A stretch of 64,000 nucleotides of DNA. It comes from Ophioderma brevispina. Its lineage: Eukaryota; Echinodermata; Ophiuroidea; Amphilepidida; Ophiodermatidae. The translations under genes and the position numbers were made by a program. This document shows, one piece after another, positions 34,313 to 45,414 of the stretch (positions are counted from its first letter, which is position 1; each line of letters starts with the position of its first letter). The stretch lies in contig JAMKCH010001689.1 of the NCBI GenBank assembly GCA_023653785.1, positions 26,947 to 90,946 of the forward strand, given 5' to 3'. The notes under the pieces are model-generated. The model did not search any database and was not told the DNA's origin. It worked only from the letters and a program-made list of their open reading frames with translations.

Positions 34313-35733
34313 CACAATGCAGAATGGGGTGGAGCCCTCGTGAGCGGTTAATTGTATTATGCCATAAAAAAAATTCTTCATGATATTAAAACAAAATCAG
34401 AACTCCGCAACCATTTCATAGATTTGACGCTCATGGGATTTGATCTTTCCAGAAAACACCACATCAGAAAATGTTGACAAACTTGCACACCCAGATGCCA
34501 TAGTTTTGGTAGTTGGCAGTTAACAGAGGGACAGCGGTCCCAAATAGGTTGTCCGATTTGTGGTAAAAGAATAAAGGACCTGAAAGCATACCTAAAATGT
34601 ATTGACCGTATGATCGTTTACCACAAAAACCCCTTGTACAAGTATAAGCATACCAAAGTATGAAAGTAATCCATTATGTATACTAAAAAGCTATAGAAAG
34701 TAAAGTTAAAAAAATACCAAGCAAAGATGATACTAAAGCAATATAATGGCCTTAAGTGACCCACATAAGGGCCCTGACTCAATATCAACTACCAGGTATG
34801 AAACTTATCATCATGCCACTAAAAAGTCCAGTAAGTTGGAAAGTGTCAACACCAGATGCATACTAGTGTTTGACACAGACACGGAAACACACACAGACTG
34901 ACAGACACACAAATCATGTGACATAAGGTTTTCCGTTGCATAAGCCGACCACCACAAATTAGCTATGATTTACTACCTCAAGCTTGGTGATCTGTTAGGC
35001 AGATACCTCATGTGACATACTGGCAATGTGTGTACTAACCGCTTTATTCTGTCAAATGGAACAAGTTATTAAACTGCTACTAGGAAATCATCAGAATCAT
35101 TTCCCTTCAACAAGGTGGCTGACGGTTAACCACATACAAACCTATCAGCACTTAGATTATGACATTCCCTGAATAAGTTCCCCATTTCATCCATTGGCAG
35201 AGAGAGGAAAAGCAAGCTGGCTAAGTGCCTTCCTTGCCACATGCACAACACATTGGCTGCAACAAGACTCAAACTCACAACCTTTAGGACATTAGCTTTA
35301 TGCTTCATCCACTTGACCATTCATACTGCAAAGCTGCAGTAAGATCTGTTGTATCTTTGCTCTCTTCAAGCTAATCTCGCTCCGGCCAAGAAATCCAAAT
35401 TTCAGACGTCGCCATTGGTTTAACAGGTAAAAGTGTAATTTTGACAAAGAATTCTGAATTTTTTATATGTTGTCAAGGAATATTTTCTTATTCTAAAACC
35501 GTTGGAGTTGAACAATCAACTCCACTGGAAGGGTCATTTCTGAATTTTTTTTGTATGAATAAAGAACGAGGACGAGGTCGTATGTGGGTCATGGGAACAC
35601 CCATGACCGACCCACATCAAAGCACCCAAATTGGTTTGTGGTTTGCACTCAGTATTGCTGTAATTTCTTTTGATATTTTGGTGAGTTGCTATAATGAATG
35701 AGGCTTGGCCGCCACCACCTGTCTCTATCAGTG
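34313..35733. other. No gene recognised; 3' flank of the CAP-Gly-like gene
   Basis: On the - strand this is downstream of the stop at 35734. 35575-35620 forms a hairpin (TATGTGGGTCATGGG / CCCATGACCGACCCACAT). 34540-34660 on the + strand encodes a finger-like CPICGKRIKDLKAY fragment but lacks the pairing His residues and a supporting gene structure. Nothing else stands out. Confidence 0.4.
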
Positions 35734-35985
35734 CTACCTAGTTGTGGTAAAATTTAGCTGCTTGGTTTGTTTTTGTCTCTCCTCTTCTTCTGCCTCATTA
35801 GCAAGTTTTTCAAGTTCCTCAATCTCTTGCTTGCCTTTTTCTTTGGCCAGGTACAATTTTGTCAGAGTACTCCTCATAATGTCGGGTTGTTTTATAGCAG
35901 TATCTTGCTTCCATTTGGCGGCTTCTTGCCTTAGTCTTGGAGGCAGAGGATCCCCTGATTTGCTCTTGCTGATCTGTCTTTTGTC
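35734..35985 (-). CDS. CAP-Gly-like gene, exon 5 (terminal, coiled coil)
   Basis: A 252 bp exon, exactly 84 codons, reading downwards from 35985. The acceptor is ATTTTCAATTTAG and the exon opens in phase 0 with DKRQISKSKSGDPLPPRLRQ. It continues KWKQDTAIKQPDIMRSTLTK and then a Glu/Lys-rich helix (LAKEKGKQEIEELEKLANEA) ending QLNFTTTR and TAG at 35736-35734. The heptad-like spacing of Leu/Ile suggests a C-terminal coiled coil. No stop interrupts this frame, base usage is less AT-rich than its flanks, and the phase matches exon 4. I do not recognise the family from this part. Confidence 0.7.
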   Translation of the reverse strand, partial: DKRQISKSKSGDPLPPRLRQEAAKWKQDTAIKQPDIMRSTLTKLYLAKEKGKQEIEELEKLANEAEEEERQKQTKQLNFTTTR

Positions 35986-36329
35986 CTAAATTGAAAATGG
36001 ATTGAAAAATCAAATTGAATTCAACATCATAAAATGTTAATTACAATTCATTTCTTAGTTGGTTCCATTTTGCTTTTCTTGGCAAAAACTTTTAAGTCAA
36101 GAAATTTAAGTAGAGTTATTATATTCCACTTACATTTGGGTAAGCTTGAAAATCAAATAAAAATCCATTTTAAAGAAACACTGATTTTGATCTGCATTTA
36201 TGGTTTAAATGAGCTGTTAAATATGATTCATAATTCAAATCTCTAAGATTCAGACCAGAGATAGCAAGCTGGAGGAGTGCCAACAGATCTCTGAGATTAA
36301 AATTTCTGATCAGAGATTCAAATCAGAGA

Positions 36330-36865
36330 TTAAAGTAATAACAGCACTTTTTTTGAAGAGCGCCCCCAATTTTCAAAATTTGTGATTTTTGCCTAGTTGT
36401 GTTGGTAATTGTCTAGTAAACTATACCTGCGAGCGGTGATGCTCAAGAATGCATATTTGTCATAAAAGAAGCGATTTTGTAATAGAATTGGGATCCCTGA
36501 TTGTAATTTATGGCAGAGCTGAAAACGCCAAATAGTGCTACCTCACGTAAGTGACCTCTACCTTGACTTGCCTAAACTGACGGAACAACTAATGGATGAG
36601 CGTAGACACATACATGCTGAAATTTCCCGGCTATTTCATGCTGAAGGACGTTTCCAGCAGCCATTGAATTATTATTGGAGATCTCCAATATTAATTATTC
36701 TAAATACAAAATTCCTTATTTCGCGACATATAGAGAATGTTGAGCTCTAGCATTCACAGGTATTGTTACTAGCCAATTACCAATGCAACCGTGCAAAAAT
36801 CTCAAAATATCCGGGAAAGGAAATTGGGGGGCACTCTTCCAAAAAATGTGCTGTTATTGCTTTAA
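36330..36865. repeat. TTAA-flanked fold-back element, copy A
   Basis: The left end TTAAAGTAATAACAGCACTT, TTGAAGAGCGCCCCC and right end GGGGGGCACTCTTCC, AAAATGTGCTGTTATTGCTTTAA are inverted over about 42 bp, with TTAA at both edges. A second copy starts at 63602. About 536 bp. Confidence 0.8.
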
Positions 36866-37119
36866 ATCTGTCTTACTGTCTCCCTCTGATGTAAGCTTGC
36901 AACCCGATTTGAAAAACTCCACCTACTCTTACACCTTGGCCAATCAATGTGCATGCTGAACAGAGTAGTGAGGGGGTGAAGTTTATCTATGGTGGACTGG
37001 GGATCATCCCATTTAGCCAAATTTTGCCCAATCCCATTTTTAAAGGTGCAACGAGAGATTTTGAGGCACCCAAATATTGTGTCATAATAGTAATTCAAAA
37101 TAGATTAGATTTACAATAA

Positions 37120-37420
37120 ATAGATTTCTTACCTTGCATTATGCTACAGAAATGTATTAAAAGAGAAAAAAGGTGATTTTGATTTGCTTATATTTCAATG
37201 TAAAACAGGCTGAATTTCGTATTTGCTCCTATACGAAATTAGAAATTTCACAATTTTTGTATCAAAGAAACATTTCTCAGCTTAATCCTTTCAGATGGGG
37301 ATATTTTTGATGGAAAGCTTTACTTCAGGGGAAAAATCAGAACTTTCAATTGTTTAGGGACACCTGAAATGTGAAATCTCTCTTTAAAGTTCAATAATGC
37401 CTTAGTCCCTAGAAATGCCT
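37120..37420. repeat. Dispersed repeat, shared with 50690-50900 and (inverted) 4080-4260
   Basis: TTGCTTATATTTCAATGT, GAATTTCGTATTTG, TATACGAAATTAGAAATT, AACATTTCTCAGCTT, AGATGGGGATATTTTT and AAAGCTT occur in the same order in both copies. TTTCGTATTTG.CTATACGAAA forms an internal stem. Confidence 0.75.
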
Positions 37421-37434
37421 GTCCCTCTCAAAAA

Positions 37435-37706
37435 TTCAAAATAAAACCCGACGCCTTAAGGGTTTGGATCATATATATTTCCCGCCATAATTTTCTCTTT
37501 GAATTTCGCATAAATATGTTTTAATTGATATGAACAACAAATTAAATAAAAAAATATGGGGTCACCAAAGTTCAAAATAAAACCCGACGCCTTAAGGGTT
37601 TGGATCATATATATTTCCCGCCATAATTTTCTCTTTGAATTTCGCATAAATATGTTTTAATTGATATGAACAACAAATTAAATAAAAAAATATGGGGTCA
37701 CCAAAG
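37435..37706. repeat. Exact tandem duplication of 136 bp
   Basis: Copies 37435-37570 and 37571-37706 both begin TTCAAAATAAAACCCGACGC and end GGGGTCACCAAAG. I find no difference between them. Confidence 0.9.
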
Positions 37707-38120
37707 TCATTTTCATTGTAAAATACACATTTTTCACCAAAATTAACTTCATAGGTCTATGGAAAAATCATTTTTTTGGTACCAGGGTATATCAAAACAT
37801 TTAGCTCAAAATGTTGCAGTTATTTGTTTATATAAGTTGCACACTCACTGGAGTTTTCTAATAAAACCAAAAAATATGGGGTCCCCAAGGACCTTCTTGA
37901 GAAATTCACCCCAAAATCATAATGAAACAAGGCGGTTCTCGAACCACAAAGGTCCCCCGCCCGTCGCGATAGTAAATGGAGGGAAATATAATTTTAATAT
38001 CACAGGGAGAATTGTGATGGAAATAAGTGGTTCTCAAACCACTGAGGCTGCTGCCATAGCAGTTGCAATTTGACGGTATCAAATGTTGACTACATTGACC
38101 ATACAACTATTTGTAGTTAT

Positions 38121-38830
38121 TTGACCTTAGATGACCCTACTTGACCTTGAAATGACCTTCACAATTTTTGGTTTAGAAATGTTGACCACATCCACAAAGT
38201 TTCATGACCTACTACATGTTGAGTTAGTTGACCTTGAATAACCCCACGACCTTGAAATGACTTTCAAAATTTTCGGCAATAAATGCATACTACACCCATC
38301 AGTTTTCATGACCATACTACCATGTGTATGGATTTGACCTTGGATGACCCCACATGATCTTGAAATGACCATCAAAATTTTTGGCACTGAATGTTGACCA
38401 AACCCACCAAGTTTCATCATCCTACCACCTATTTAATGGTTTGACCTTGAATGACCCGACATGACCTTGAAATGACCTTCACATTTTTCGGCACTGAATG
38501 TTGACCACACCCACCAAGTTTCATCATCCTACCACAATTGACAAGGGCTAGAGCAATTTAATTCCATTTGACCTTGAATGACCCTGCATGACCTTGAAAT
38601 GACCTTCAAATTTTTTGGCACTGAATGTTGACCACAACCACCAAGTTTCGTCATCCTACCACATTTCACAAGGGTTATAAGCAATATTATTCCATTTGCC
38701 CTTGAATGACCCCGGATGACCTTGAAATGCCCTTCAAATTTTTCAGCACTGAATGTTAACCACACCCACCAAGTTTCATCATCCTGCCACAATTGCCAAT
38801 GCTTATAGCAATTTAATCCCATTTTAACCG
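38121..38830. repeat. Tandem array of TTGACCTTGAATGACC units
   Basis: Unit starts at about 38121, 38228, 38334, 38441, 38568 and 38696. The first spacings are about 107 bp and the last about 127 bp; the longer units gain an ACAAGGGTTATAGCAAT segment of about 20 bp. Each unit has GACCTTGAAATGACCTTC, TTTTTGGCACTGAATGTTGACC and CCACCAAGTTTCATCATCCTAC. Confidence 0.85.
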
Positions 38831-39225
38831 CATTTGACCTTTGACCCAAGCCACATGCTCCACCTCCGAACTCATCCACCGTCTACTTGGGTGACATCTA
38901 TGGTGCGAAGATGGACACCCAGACTTGCTTAGATCAAAAGGTAACGTGTTTACAAGGGTTATAACAATATATCCTATTTTTGACCAAATTGACCCTATTT
39001 TTGACCATATTTGACCTTTGACCCATGTCACATGACCCACTTTACATCCCAGCCAACGCCTACTTGAGATGCATCTATGTTGCGAAGATGGACACCCACA
39101 CTTGCTTAGATCCAGAGATATTGCGTGGGATGCGCGCACACACGCACACACACACACACACGCACACATGGACGCAGGGCATTTCTATAGTCCCCCTTTG
39201 CCAACTAAAGTTGGCGGGGGACCAA
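38831..39225. repeat. GT-hairpin family copy with CA microsatellite
   Basis: Two sub-copies of TTTGACCTTTGACCCA, CATGCTCCAC/CATGACCCAC, TGCGAAGATGGACACCCA and CTTGCTTAGATC, then a CA tract (39138-39170), then GCATTTCTATAGTCCCC and the terminal stem GCCAACTAAAGTTGGC. This is the reverse orientation of the end seen at 5395-5425. Confidence 0.65.
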
Positions 39226-39454
39226 AAATGAACCTGTGCAACATCTAAGTGCATTAAGCACCAGCAATAAACTGAAAACATTACACACCCATCCTCCTCA
39301 CACTCTCGGGATTAAAGAATGTTTTTATTTTGCATAAAAATACTATGCAGGACGTGCGTTAAGTGCGGGCATTCAACGCTTCAGGTTGCAGAAGGCATTT
39401 CAGTGGATTTAGGGCTTGGAAGATGCCAAAAGGCAATAATATTACCCAAACTCT

Positions 39455-40057
39455 TTAAAGACACTACCAGTGATCTAGTGTCAAAAATATTTGAAATTTC
39501 CAGGAGTATATTAAAAGTTAAGGATAAGGCTGCAGCATTCGTAAGGTAATTTTATAAATGAAAAATTTACAAAAAGGTAAGAAAGCAACAGTGCTGAAGG
39601 GATTCCAGGATTTTTTTAGGGGAGGGGCCAATCATTTTAAAAGGGGACTTTTCTCCAAAAGTGCAAAAAAAGGGGGAGGGCAAATTTGGCAAAAGTGGAT
39701 TTTTTTTACTGAAATGTTAACCTTTTTTTGACAAAAAAGTATTAAATACCCTAATTTTTCCTCTTTTTGGCCTTTTTTCAGCTCTTTTTAGGAGTTTGGG
39801 GAGCTTTTTGTTTTTTTTGGGGGGGAGGGGCATCCGCCCCCAACGCCCCTCCCGTTTACGGGCCTGTCCATTTAATTGCATGTTGCAGTATGTGTTCAAA
39901 GGGAGAGTAATGAATAAAATATCTGATTTTATCCTTATTAAGTTGCTTTATGTCATCAATCATAGGGTAAGATACACTTACACATGCAAAAATCTTATCT
40001 TATTTTTGATGATTTTTTAATGATTTTATGATTGAGCAAATCATTGATAGTGCCTTC
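39455..40057. repeat. TTAA-flanked MITE family, copy 4, with nested insertion
   Basis: The left end TTTAAAGACACTACCAGTGATC and right end AAATCATTGATAGTGCCTTC lie about 600 bp apart because a G-rich hAT-style piece (about 39598-39870, GGGGAGGGGCATCCGCCCCC) sits inside. The right end is only 27 bp from exon 4's splice donor. Confidence 0.65.
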
Positions 40058-40083
40058 GGAGTCAATTACAGAGATAAACATAC

Positions 40084-40183
40084 CAGTGCATGTTGTCGAG
40101 CACTCTTCTTTGGTGGTGTCTTGTTTGATACATTCTCAGTTGAGGTACTAGGGTTGTTGTCAATGCTATTCTGCAATGAATCA
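40084..40183 (-). CDS. CAP-Gly-like gene, exon 4
   Basis: A 100 bp exon between acceptor TTTCATACCAG and donor CTG then GTATGT. Its first base completes a His codon split with exon 3. The 33 following codons read DSLQNSIDNNPSTSTENVSN, then KTPPKKSARQHAL, a low-complexity polar linker with a basic stretch. It ends in phase 0, as exon 5 requires. An alternative acceptor 13 bp downstream (TTCATTGCAG) would break the frame with exon 3. Confidence 0.65.
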
Positions 40184-40293
40184 CTGGTATGAAAGGAAAG
40201 AGGGAAATAGACCAGGTAAAGTGTAAATGATAACTCTGTGAAAAGGAGTTCTTCCAGAATCCCCAGGGGGTGAGGGTTGGTGGTGGTACTTAC

Positions 40294-40392
40294 TGAATGG
40301 GTGAAGGGGATGATTGGCCACACTGACTCCATTTTTCAATTCGCTCACCCACTGATCCTGTTTTTGTTTTGTTTGCCGTAACCCAGTGACTT
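40294..40392 (-). CDS. CAP-Gly-like gene, exon 3
   Basis: A 99 bp exon with a strong donor (TTCA then GTAAGT) and acceptor ATTTGAAAG. In the frame dictated by exon 4 it reads KSHWVTANKTKTGSVGERIE, then KWSQCGQSSPSPI. A second frame is also open (KEVTGLRQTKQKQDQWVSEL) and looks protein-like, but it ends in the wrong phase for exon 4. I prefer the first for that reason only, so the peptide here is less certain than the exon. Confidence 0.5.
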
Positions 40393-42663
40393 CTTTCAAA
40401 TGATTTTAGAAAAAATACTCACTGAATGACCACATTTTGGACAAAATTTCTCTAAAAATGGTCATTTTTGACATCTTGACATTTTGTTTCCAAAATATAA
40501 CAAGGCGAACTCGTATTTACGCGATGCGTAAAATATGTCCCCGCCGAATGTCGCGATCACTAACATGCGATAAATGCCAATACAACACCCCACCCCCTCC
40601 CCAAAACCCAGCAACACCCTTTTTTTTTTTTTTTTTTTTTAATGAATGACTCCCCATTTTTGTTGGTCTTCTCATTGACAGCCTCCCTCTTTTAAGATAC
40701 AATCTCTCACGTTGAATGACCACTAGCTTTGAGATGTTAGGCAATCATCCCCCTTCCAGAGTTTAATGTTCCCCAGGCTATTTACAATGAAACGGCCAGT
40801 TTTATAGCGTTTGTGAGAAACAAAACCCTGGCAGTCGAACAGGCATGATTTTGGAATGAAATACAGTGAAGATCTTAGGTCAAAATAAACTAATCAAAAA
40901 GATTAGTGATTACTAATTACCCAATAACCCCTTTGAAATCATCACAAAGTCATACAAATTTGCCATTCTGTAGTTGATTTTACAAGTTTTATCTACAAAT
41001 GTGAAAATCTTGCCATTTTGAACATGATTTACTCAAATTAACTATTCCTTATCACCTGATGACCTCCTTTTTAACTCACTTTCACCAAATCACTACCACT
41101 TCATAAGCATCTTATTTTGGGGTTCCATCTCTGGTATGGACTTCAATTTGGGGTGGTATGAGGTTAAACAAAGGATAATCCAAATTTTGGTGTCCACCAC
41201 CCTACCTATCACTGACCATGTTCCAATTAGTTCCACTGGATACCCCATTACTTTAAATGTTGAAGAGACAAGGAAATTTCCAGAAAAAAATGTGCAACCA
41301 ATTTTGCTCGAAAGGGATTTTTTCCCCTATTTTGAAAGCTTACCAATGTTTTGTCACACCTGAAGTGAGTAAGGCAAAAAAACCCAAAAAAACAGTTTTT
41401 ATGCTATAAAAATGATTTAGTATTTTCTGTCATATACAACAGAATCTAAGCATGCTTCCCTCAGGCTATGGGGCCAATTAGGACAGCAGGAAAGTTCAAA
41501 ACCTAGTTTTGGGTTTTCTTTTCTGTCTGTTTGTCCAATAAACCATTGATTGTTCTCAGGTGTTCAACACCCTACCTATCACTGACCACAGGGAGGGGAC
41601 GACGTTGTGGATCATGAAATGCCCTTTAACCTTAATCTGTCAGAGCGGCACTCATAGGCAATCATGGTTATTTTTTTCCTACTTAGTGCTTCCTGCATAT
41701 TAGTGAAAAAGAACAAAAATACATCGGTCCTCGGACTACTTGTGTCACCTGCCGTCGCGGTTAGTGAATGATAGGCCTAATATGACCATTGACATTGATA
41801 TGTGACCAGTGGCGTAACCAGCGGGGGGACGTTTGACTTCATCAACAAGTGGGGGATGCCATGTTGCATCTATGACTCAAGTTTGGTTTAAATCCATCAA
41901 AGTATGTGGATATTACAGGCAAATGGTAACCCTTCACAACAACAGACAACAGACATCACCAACAGACATCAACAGCAGACATCAACAACAGACTACAGTG
42001 GACAAAGCGATAATGCAAGAGAATCGAAAAATGCGGAAATACATTTTTAACTCATAAATCGGGGATAAGTGTGTACAATTCCATATAACTGCTTTAATGT
42101 AGAAACAAACCACCAAATAGTGAAAAAAATGAGGAAATTTGTCATACAGTCTCCCACAAATAGACATACAGCGATGGTATCTCAAAATCTACACCAAACA
42201 GCTGATTGTCGTTTATCATTGATGTTTGTGTTTGAGGTCAAACGGTATTGAACATATGGTGCACAATATCACGCTTAAAATTTGGGATATTCACCGGGAA
42301 ATGCTTTTTTGATCTCAAGTCGGAATTTTGATACGCATGTATAGAAATTACAGAATCAGGTTAAAAGTACTGCATTGTCTTTAATACAAGGATTTCAAGC
42401 CATCCACTTGCAGGTTATGTTCGCACATCCATGCCGGTAACAAAAATACAAAAATATGAATTTTGATGACCTTTTTCGATGTTTCGGATTAGCAAATCGC
42501 TGCTTGTCCCTTTAAGTGACCCACCCGCACCCCATTGAAATTGGGTTCATAGTTGCCAGACAGATACCACTGAATTCTGGTTGCTTTTAAAAATCAATAC
42601 CCACCCTATACCACCCTACCCACTGCAGCATGACACAAAGGTTCCTAGGTTCGCAGATGCACC
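40393..42663. other. Intron 2 interior (lower part): repeats, no gene
   Basis: 40620-40640 is a T-run. 41150-41380 and 41560-41600 share CACCCTACCTATCACTGACCA. 41400-41570 matches 18570-18740. 41725-41770 is a piece of the 27785 family. 41809-41830 has a CAGTGGCGTAACCAG hAT-like end, and 41935-42000 repeats CAACAGACATCA. No exon was recognised. Confidence 0.45.
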
Positions 42664-42710
42664 AGGGGCGGCGCCAGGGGGGTGGGCCGCCCCCCCCCCC
42701 CCCCCCCCCC

Positions 42711-42742
<32 letters not shown>

Positions 42743-42925
42743 ACGGAGAGTTTCCAAATTTAGAAAACAGTGGTTTTTTGCAGGATTAAAAAAAAAAAAT
42801 AATTTAAAAAAAAAAAATGCAATAAATTGTGACAAATTACGGGTCTTTTAACCTAAAATAAAGTCATTTTGTACTGTTTCTCCACCCGCCCCCCCAATGA
42901 TTTTACCCTTGCGCCGCCCCTGAGC
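42664..42925. repeat. hAT-style MITE with very long poly-C
   Basis: Inverted ends CAGGGGCGGCGCCAGG and CTTGCGCCGCCCCTGAG. The interior contains a C tract of 53 bases at 42690-42742 broken by one A, then A-rich runs. Related G/C-run elements lie at 45415-45715 and 47190-47660. Confidence 0.7.
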
Positions 42926-43031
42926 TGCACACAGCTATCACTTTTATCTTACCTATATTCCTTGCTTTATATGATGGATTCATACTATTCATACACAGGT
43001 CTCTTGTCTGTGGTTTCACTCATTGTACTAC

Positions 43032-43193
43032 TTCGTATATTTCCACTCATGAGTCCACACACAAGGTGCCTCAAAGTAGCCTTACATTCACTATCCCACA
43101 AGGCATACTCAATATGGATCAGCAGTTGAATACCCAACATACAGTTCAGGGCTAGGATTTCAGCATCTAGTGGTCCAATGAACTTGACTATAC
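43032..43193 (-). CDS. CAP-Gly-like gene, exon 2 (one-base deletion)
   Basis: The acceptor GATACCTGTAG precedes 43193 and the first two bases complete a Gly codon from exon 1. It reads IVKFIGPLDAEILALNCMLG, IQL, then HIEYALWDSECK. Near 43080 the frame must shift by one missing base to continue GYFEAPCVWTHEWKYTK. The pattern KG.VKFIG, LGIQL and GYFEA follows the CAP-Gly fold order (GTVRFVG, VGVELD, RYFEC), but the tubulin-binding GKNDG motif is ALWDS here. The donor GAA then GTAGTA ends it in phase 2, which fits exon 3. The deletion may be an assembly error in a GG run or real decay. Confidence 0.55.
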
Positions 43194-43289
43194 CTACAGG
43201 TATCAAAAGTCATTCATGCGTCTGTGTTGGAATCATCATGGGGTCTTTAAAAATATTAAACAAAATACAATTTGGTAAACCACCCAAGG

Positions 43290-44085
43290 CCCGGGGGGCC
43301 TCAACTTTTTTCAGGTAGGGAGGAGCGGCCACCGATTTCCGAACTTGGGGCCTGTGAACTGACTTTTGTCTCTGAAAGTAGGGGTCTTGGGAACTGAAAT
43401 TTTGAGAAATAGCAGGCTTGGAGCTGAAAATTGGCTAAAATTCAGCATCTGAAGCCCAATTTCTGAATAGGGGACCTTAAGAACTGAATATGCTTCACTG
43501 GGGGTCTTGGAACTGCTGGTGAGCACGAAATGGGTTTAAGGGCTGCACAACCCATACCTCTTTCCCTAGCAGTGCCCCCCTCCCCGGGCAGGGAGTGATG
43601 TAGACTTGACCAGCTATACCACTGTAATGAATGACATGGGTAGTTCCGGATGATAACCTACATCTTAACTAAGCCGGGAACTAAGCCCGGTTGGAACAGA
43701 AAAAGATATTGTTGCCATGTATATTCACCCTATCCCATGACTGACCCAATGGAGCACTCCTGAGTCACTTAATGACCACCCTTGTGATGTTACATGATAA
43801 ACTTTAGCTAGATGGCTACTTACAGCAAAGAACTTTTATGACAAAATGACATACTAGTATCCCCCCCCATATCCATCACTATTACCAGCTTCAAGTTATT
43901 AAAAATGTGAGTTTATCTATATTAATACTGCATGCCTGTATGTATTATCTCAGGTGCCTGGGGATGGGGGTTAGGGGGGAGGAACCACCCGAGTTACAAG
44001 GGTGAGTGAGTGAGTGAGTGGTGAGTGAGTGAGTGAGTGAGTGGTGAGTGAGTGGTGAGTGAGTGAGTGAGTGAGTGGTGAGTAT
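43290..44085. repeat. G-rich hAT-style fragment and TGAG microsatellite
   Basis: 43290-43580 has repeated GGGGNCTTGGGAACTGAA words typical of the decayed G-rich MITEs seen elsewhere. 44003-44083 is a GTGA/GTGGTGAGTGAG microsatellite. Both lie in intron 1 of the CAP-Gly-like gene. Confidence 0.6.
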
Positions 44086-44094
44086 TAAGATTTA

Positions 44095-45135
44095 ACGAAA
44101 ATCAACACAATGTGTAAAATTGTGTCATTAAGATAAAACATCTAACTTTTAAATACAAAATCTTTTTGAACATACGCCATAGTAAATTCTAATCACAACA
44201 TTTTTAAAAAGTTAAACAATATTTTAAACAGATAAGCCTCCTTCAGGAAATTTATCACCTTTAGAGGCCTAATATCTAAAAGACGCAATATTAAAACCAC
44301 ATTTCAATTCGAATTACAATATTGTATATAGATACATATCATACACTGATGAACAGATCATCACCCATCTCATGTTTTTTTTTTTTTTTTTTTTAATTTT
44401 ACTATATATGTGTACAACATTCACATTTAAAAACAACACAGTTCACAAGATTACACCGATCAATCAAATATAAGTACAGTATACACATCATACCCTGATG
44501 ACAAAGTCATCACCCATCCATGTATCAAGAAAAAATTCAACTCTACTGATAATCAATAATCACATCAGATCCCCTTTAAAAACAAGATAAATCAATACAG
44601 TATTGAAACATTAAGGCAATTTTACAGATTAAATAGATGGTTTATATATGTACATTGTAATTGATAAATGGTACGTTTTATGTTAAATGAGACAGATTTT
44701 AAACTATATACGAGTAATACAAAATATATTATTTTACAAACACTTTTAATACATTAAATACTAGTCATACAATAGACACAAAACCTTACCTGATTACAAC
44801 TTAAAATAACAAAATCCTAAATTTAAATACCACCCGTCTGTTCAGATAACGACGCGAGTTGTCCTATAGTCACCTTTAGAAATGTAAGGGGGACAGCGGG
44901 CCTATTACTAAACCACGAAACCCGAGGGGGCCCCTTTTAGTCGGCCTTTTTACGACAGTAAGGGGGACAGCGGCCATATTCTACCACCGAACCCGCGGGG
45001 AGTGGACCTTACGAGACCAGAAACAAATGAAATGGTACCCTACCCGAGACCAGATCTGTTCAACTGGATACCCTATCCGAGACCAAACCTATTCAAATAG
45101 ACACGCTCTCCGAGACCGGCCCAAGTATAGTACTA
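44095..45135 (-). repeat. Repeat with CGACTAAAAGG modules (possible retroelement tail)
   Basis: 44880-45010 carries two modules of about 73 bp in tandem, each with GTAAGGGGGACAGCGG and an ACC..CGAACCCGCGGG-like stretch. Read on the - strand they contain GTCGTAAAAAGGCCGACTAAAAGG. 45020-45110 has three CCGAGACC repeats. 44310-44520 has two diverged copies of CTGATGANCANATCATCACCCAT about 160 bp apart and a T20 run. I recall similar CGACTAAAAG modules as widely dispersed but cannot name the family. Confidence 0.45.
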
Positions 45136-45414
45136 TACTATGGGAATAGCCTGGGATTTACACTCATTTGAGCTATTTGTGACTGTTTCTGGTTTTGAGC
45201 ATGTTACAAACGCAAACATATTTGGACATTTTGTGGTTTAATATCAATGAGTCATGAGTTATGATATTCATGTAATACACATTTGTTGATTAAAGTAAAT
45301 GGAAAACTTAAAAGTTAGGCCACAAATTACCTGATGTCTTTGACCTTTTTTAACGTCCCTATCTGTTTTGGGTGGGGTGTTATTTTTATGTGTAAAATAT
45401 ATCCTATTCTCCGT

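Larger units (their letters stand above)
35986..40083 (-). other. Intron 4 of the CAP-Gly-like gene
   Basis: A 4.1 kb inferred intron with donor CTG then GTATGT on the exon 4 side. It is occupied by repeats described separately: a TTAA fold-back (36330), a repeat shared with 50690 (37120), an exact 136-bp duplication (37435), a tandem array (38121), the GT-hairpin family (38830-39225) and a TTAA MITE (39455). Confidence 0.55.

Noticed and set aside
34540..34680. CPICGKRIKDLKAY finger-like fragment
   Set aside because: The histidines of a C2H2 finger are absent and the frame closes shortly after. It may be a scrap of a retroelement or chance.
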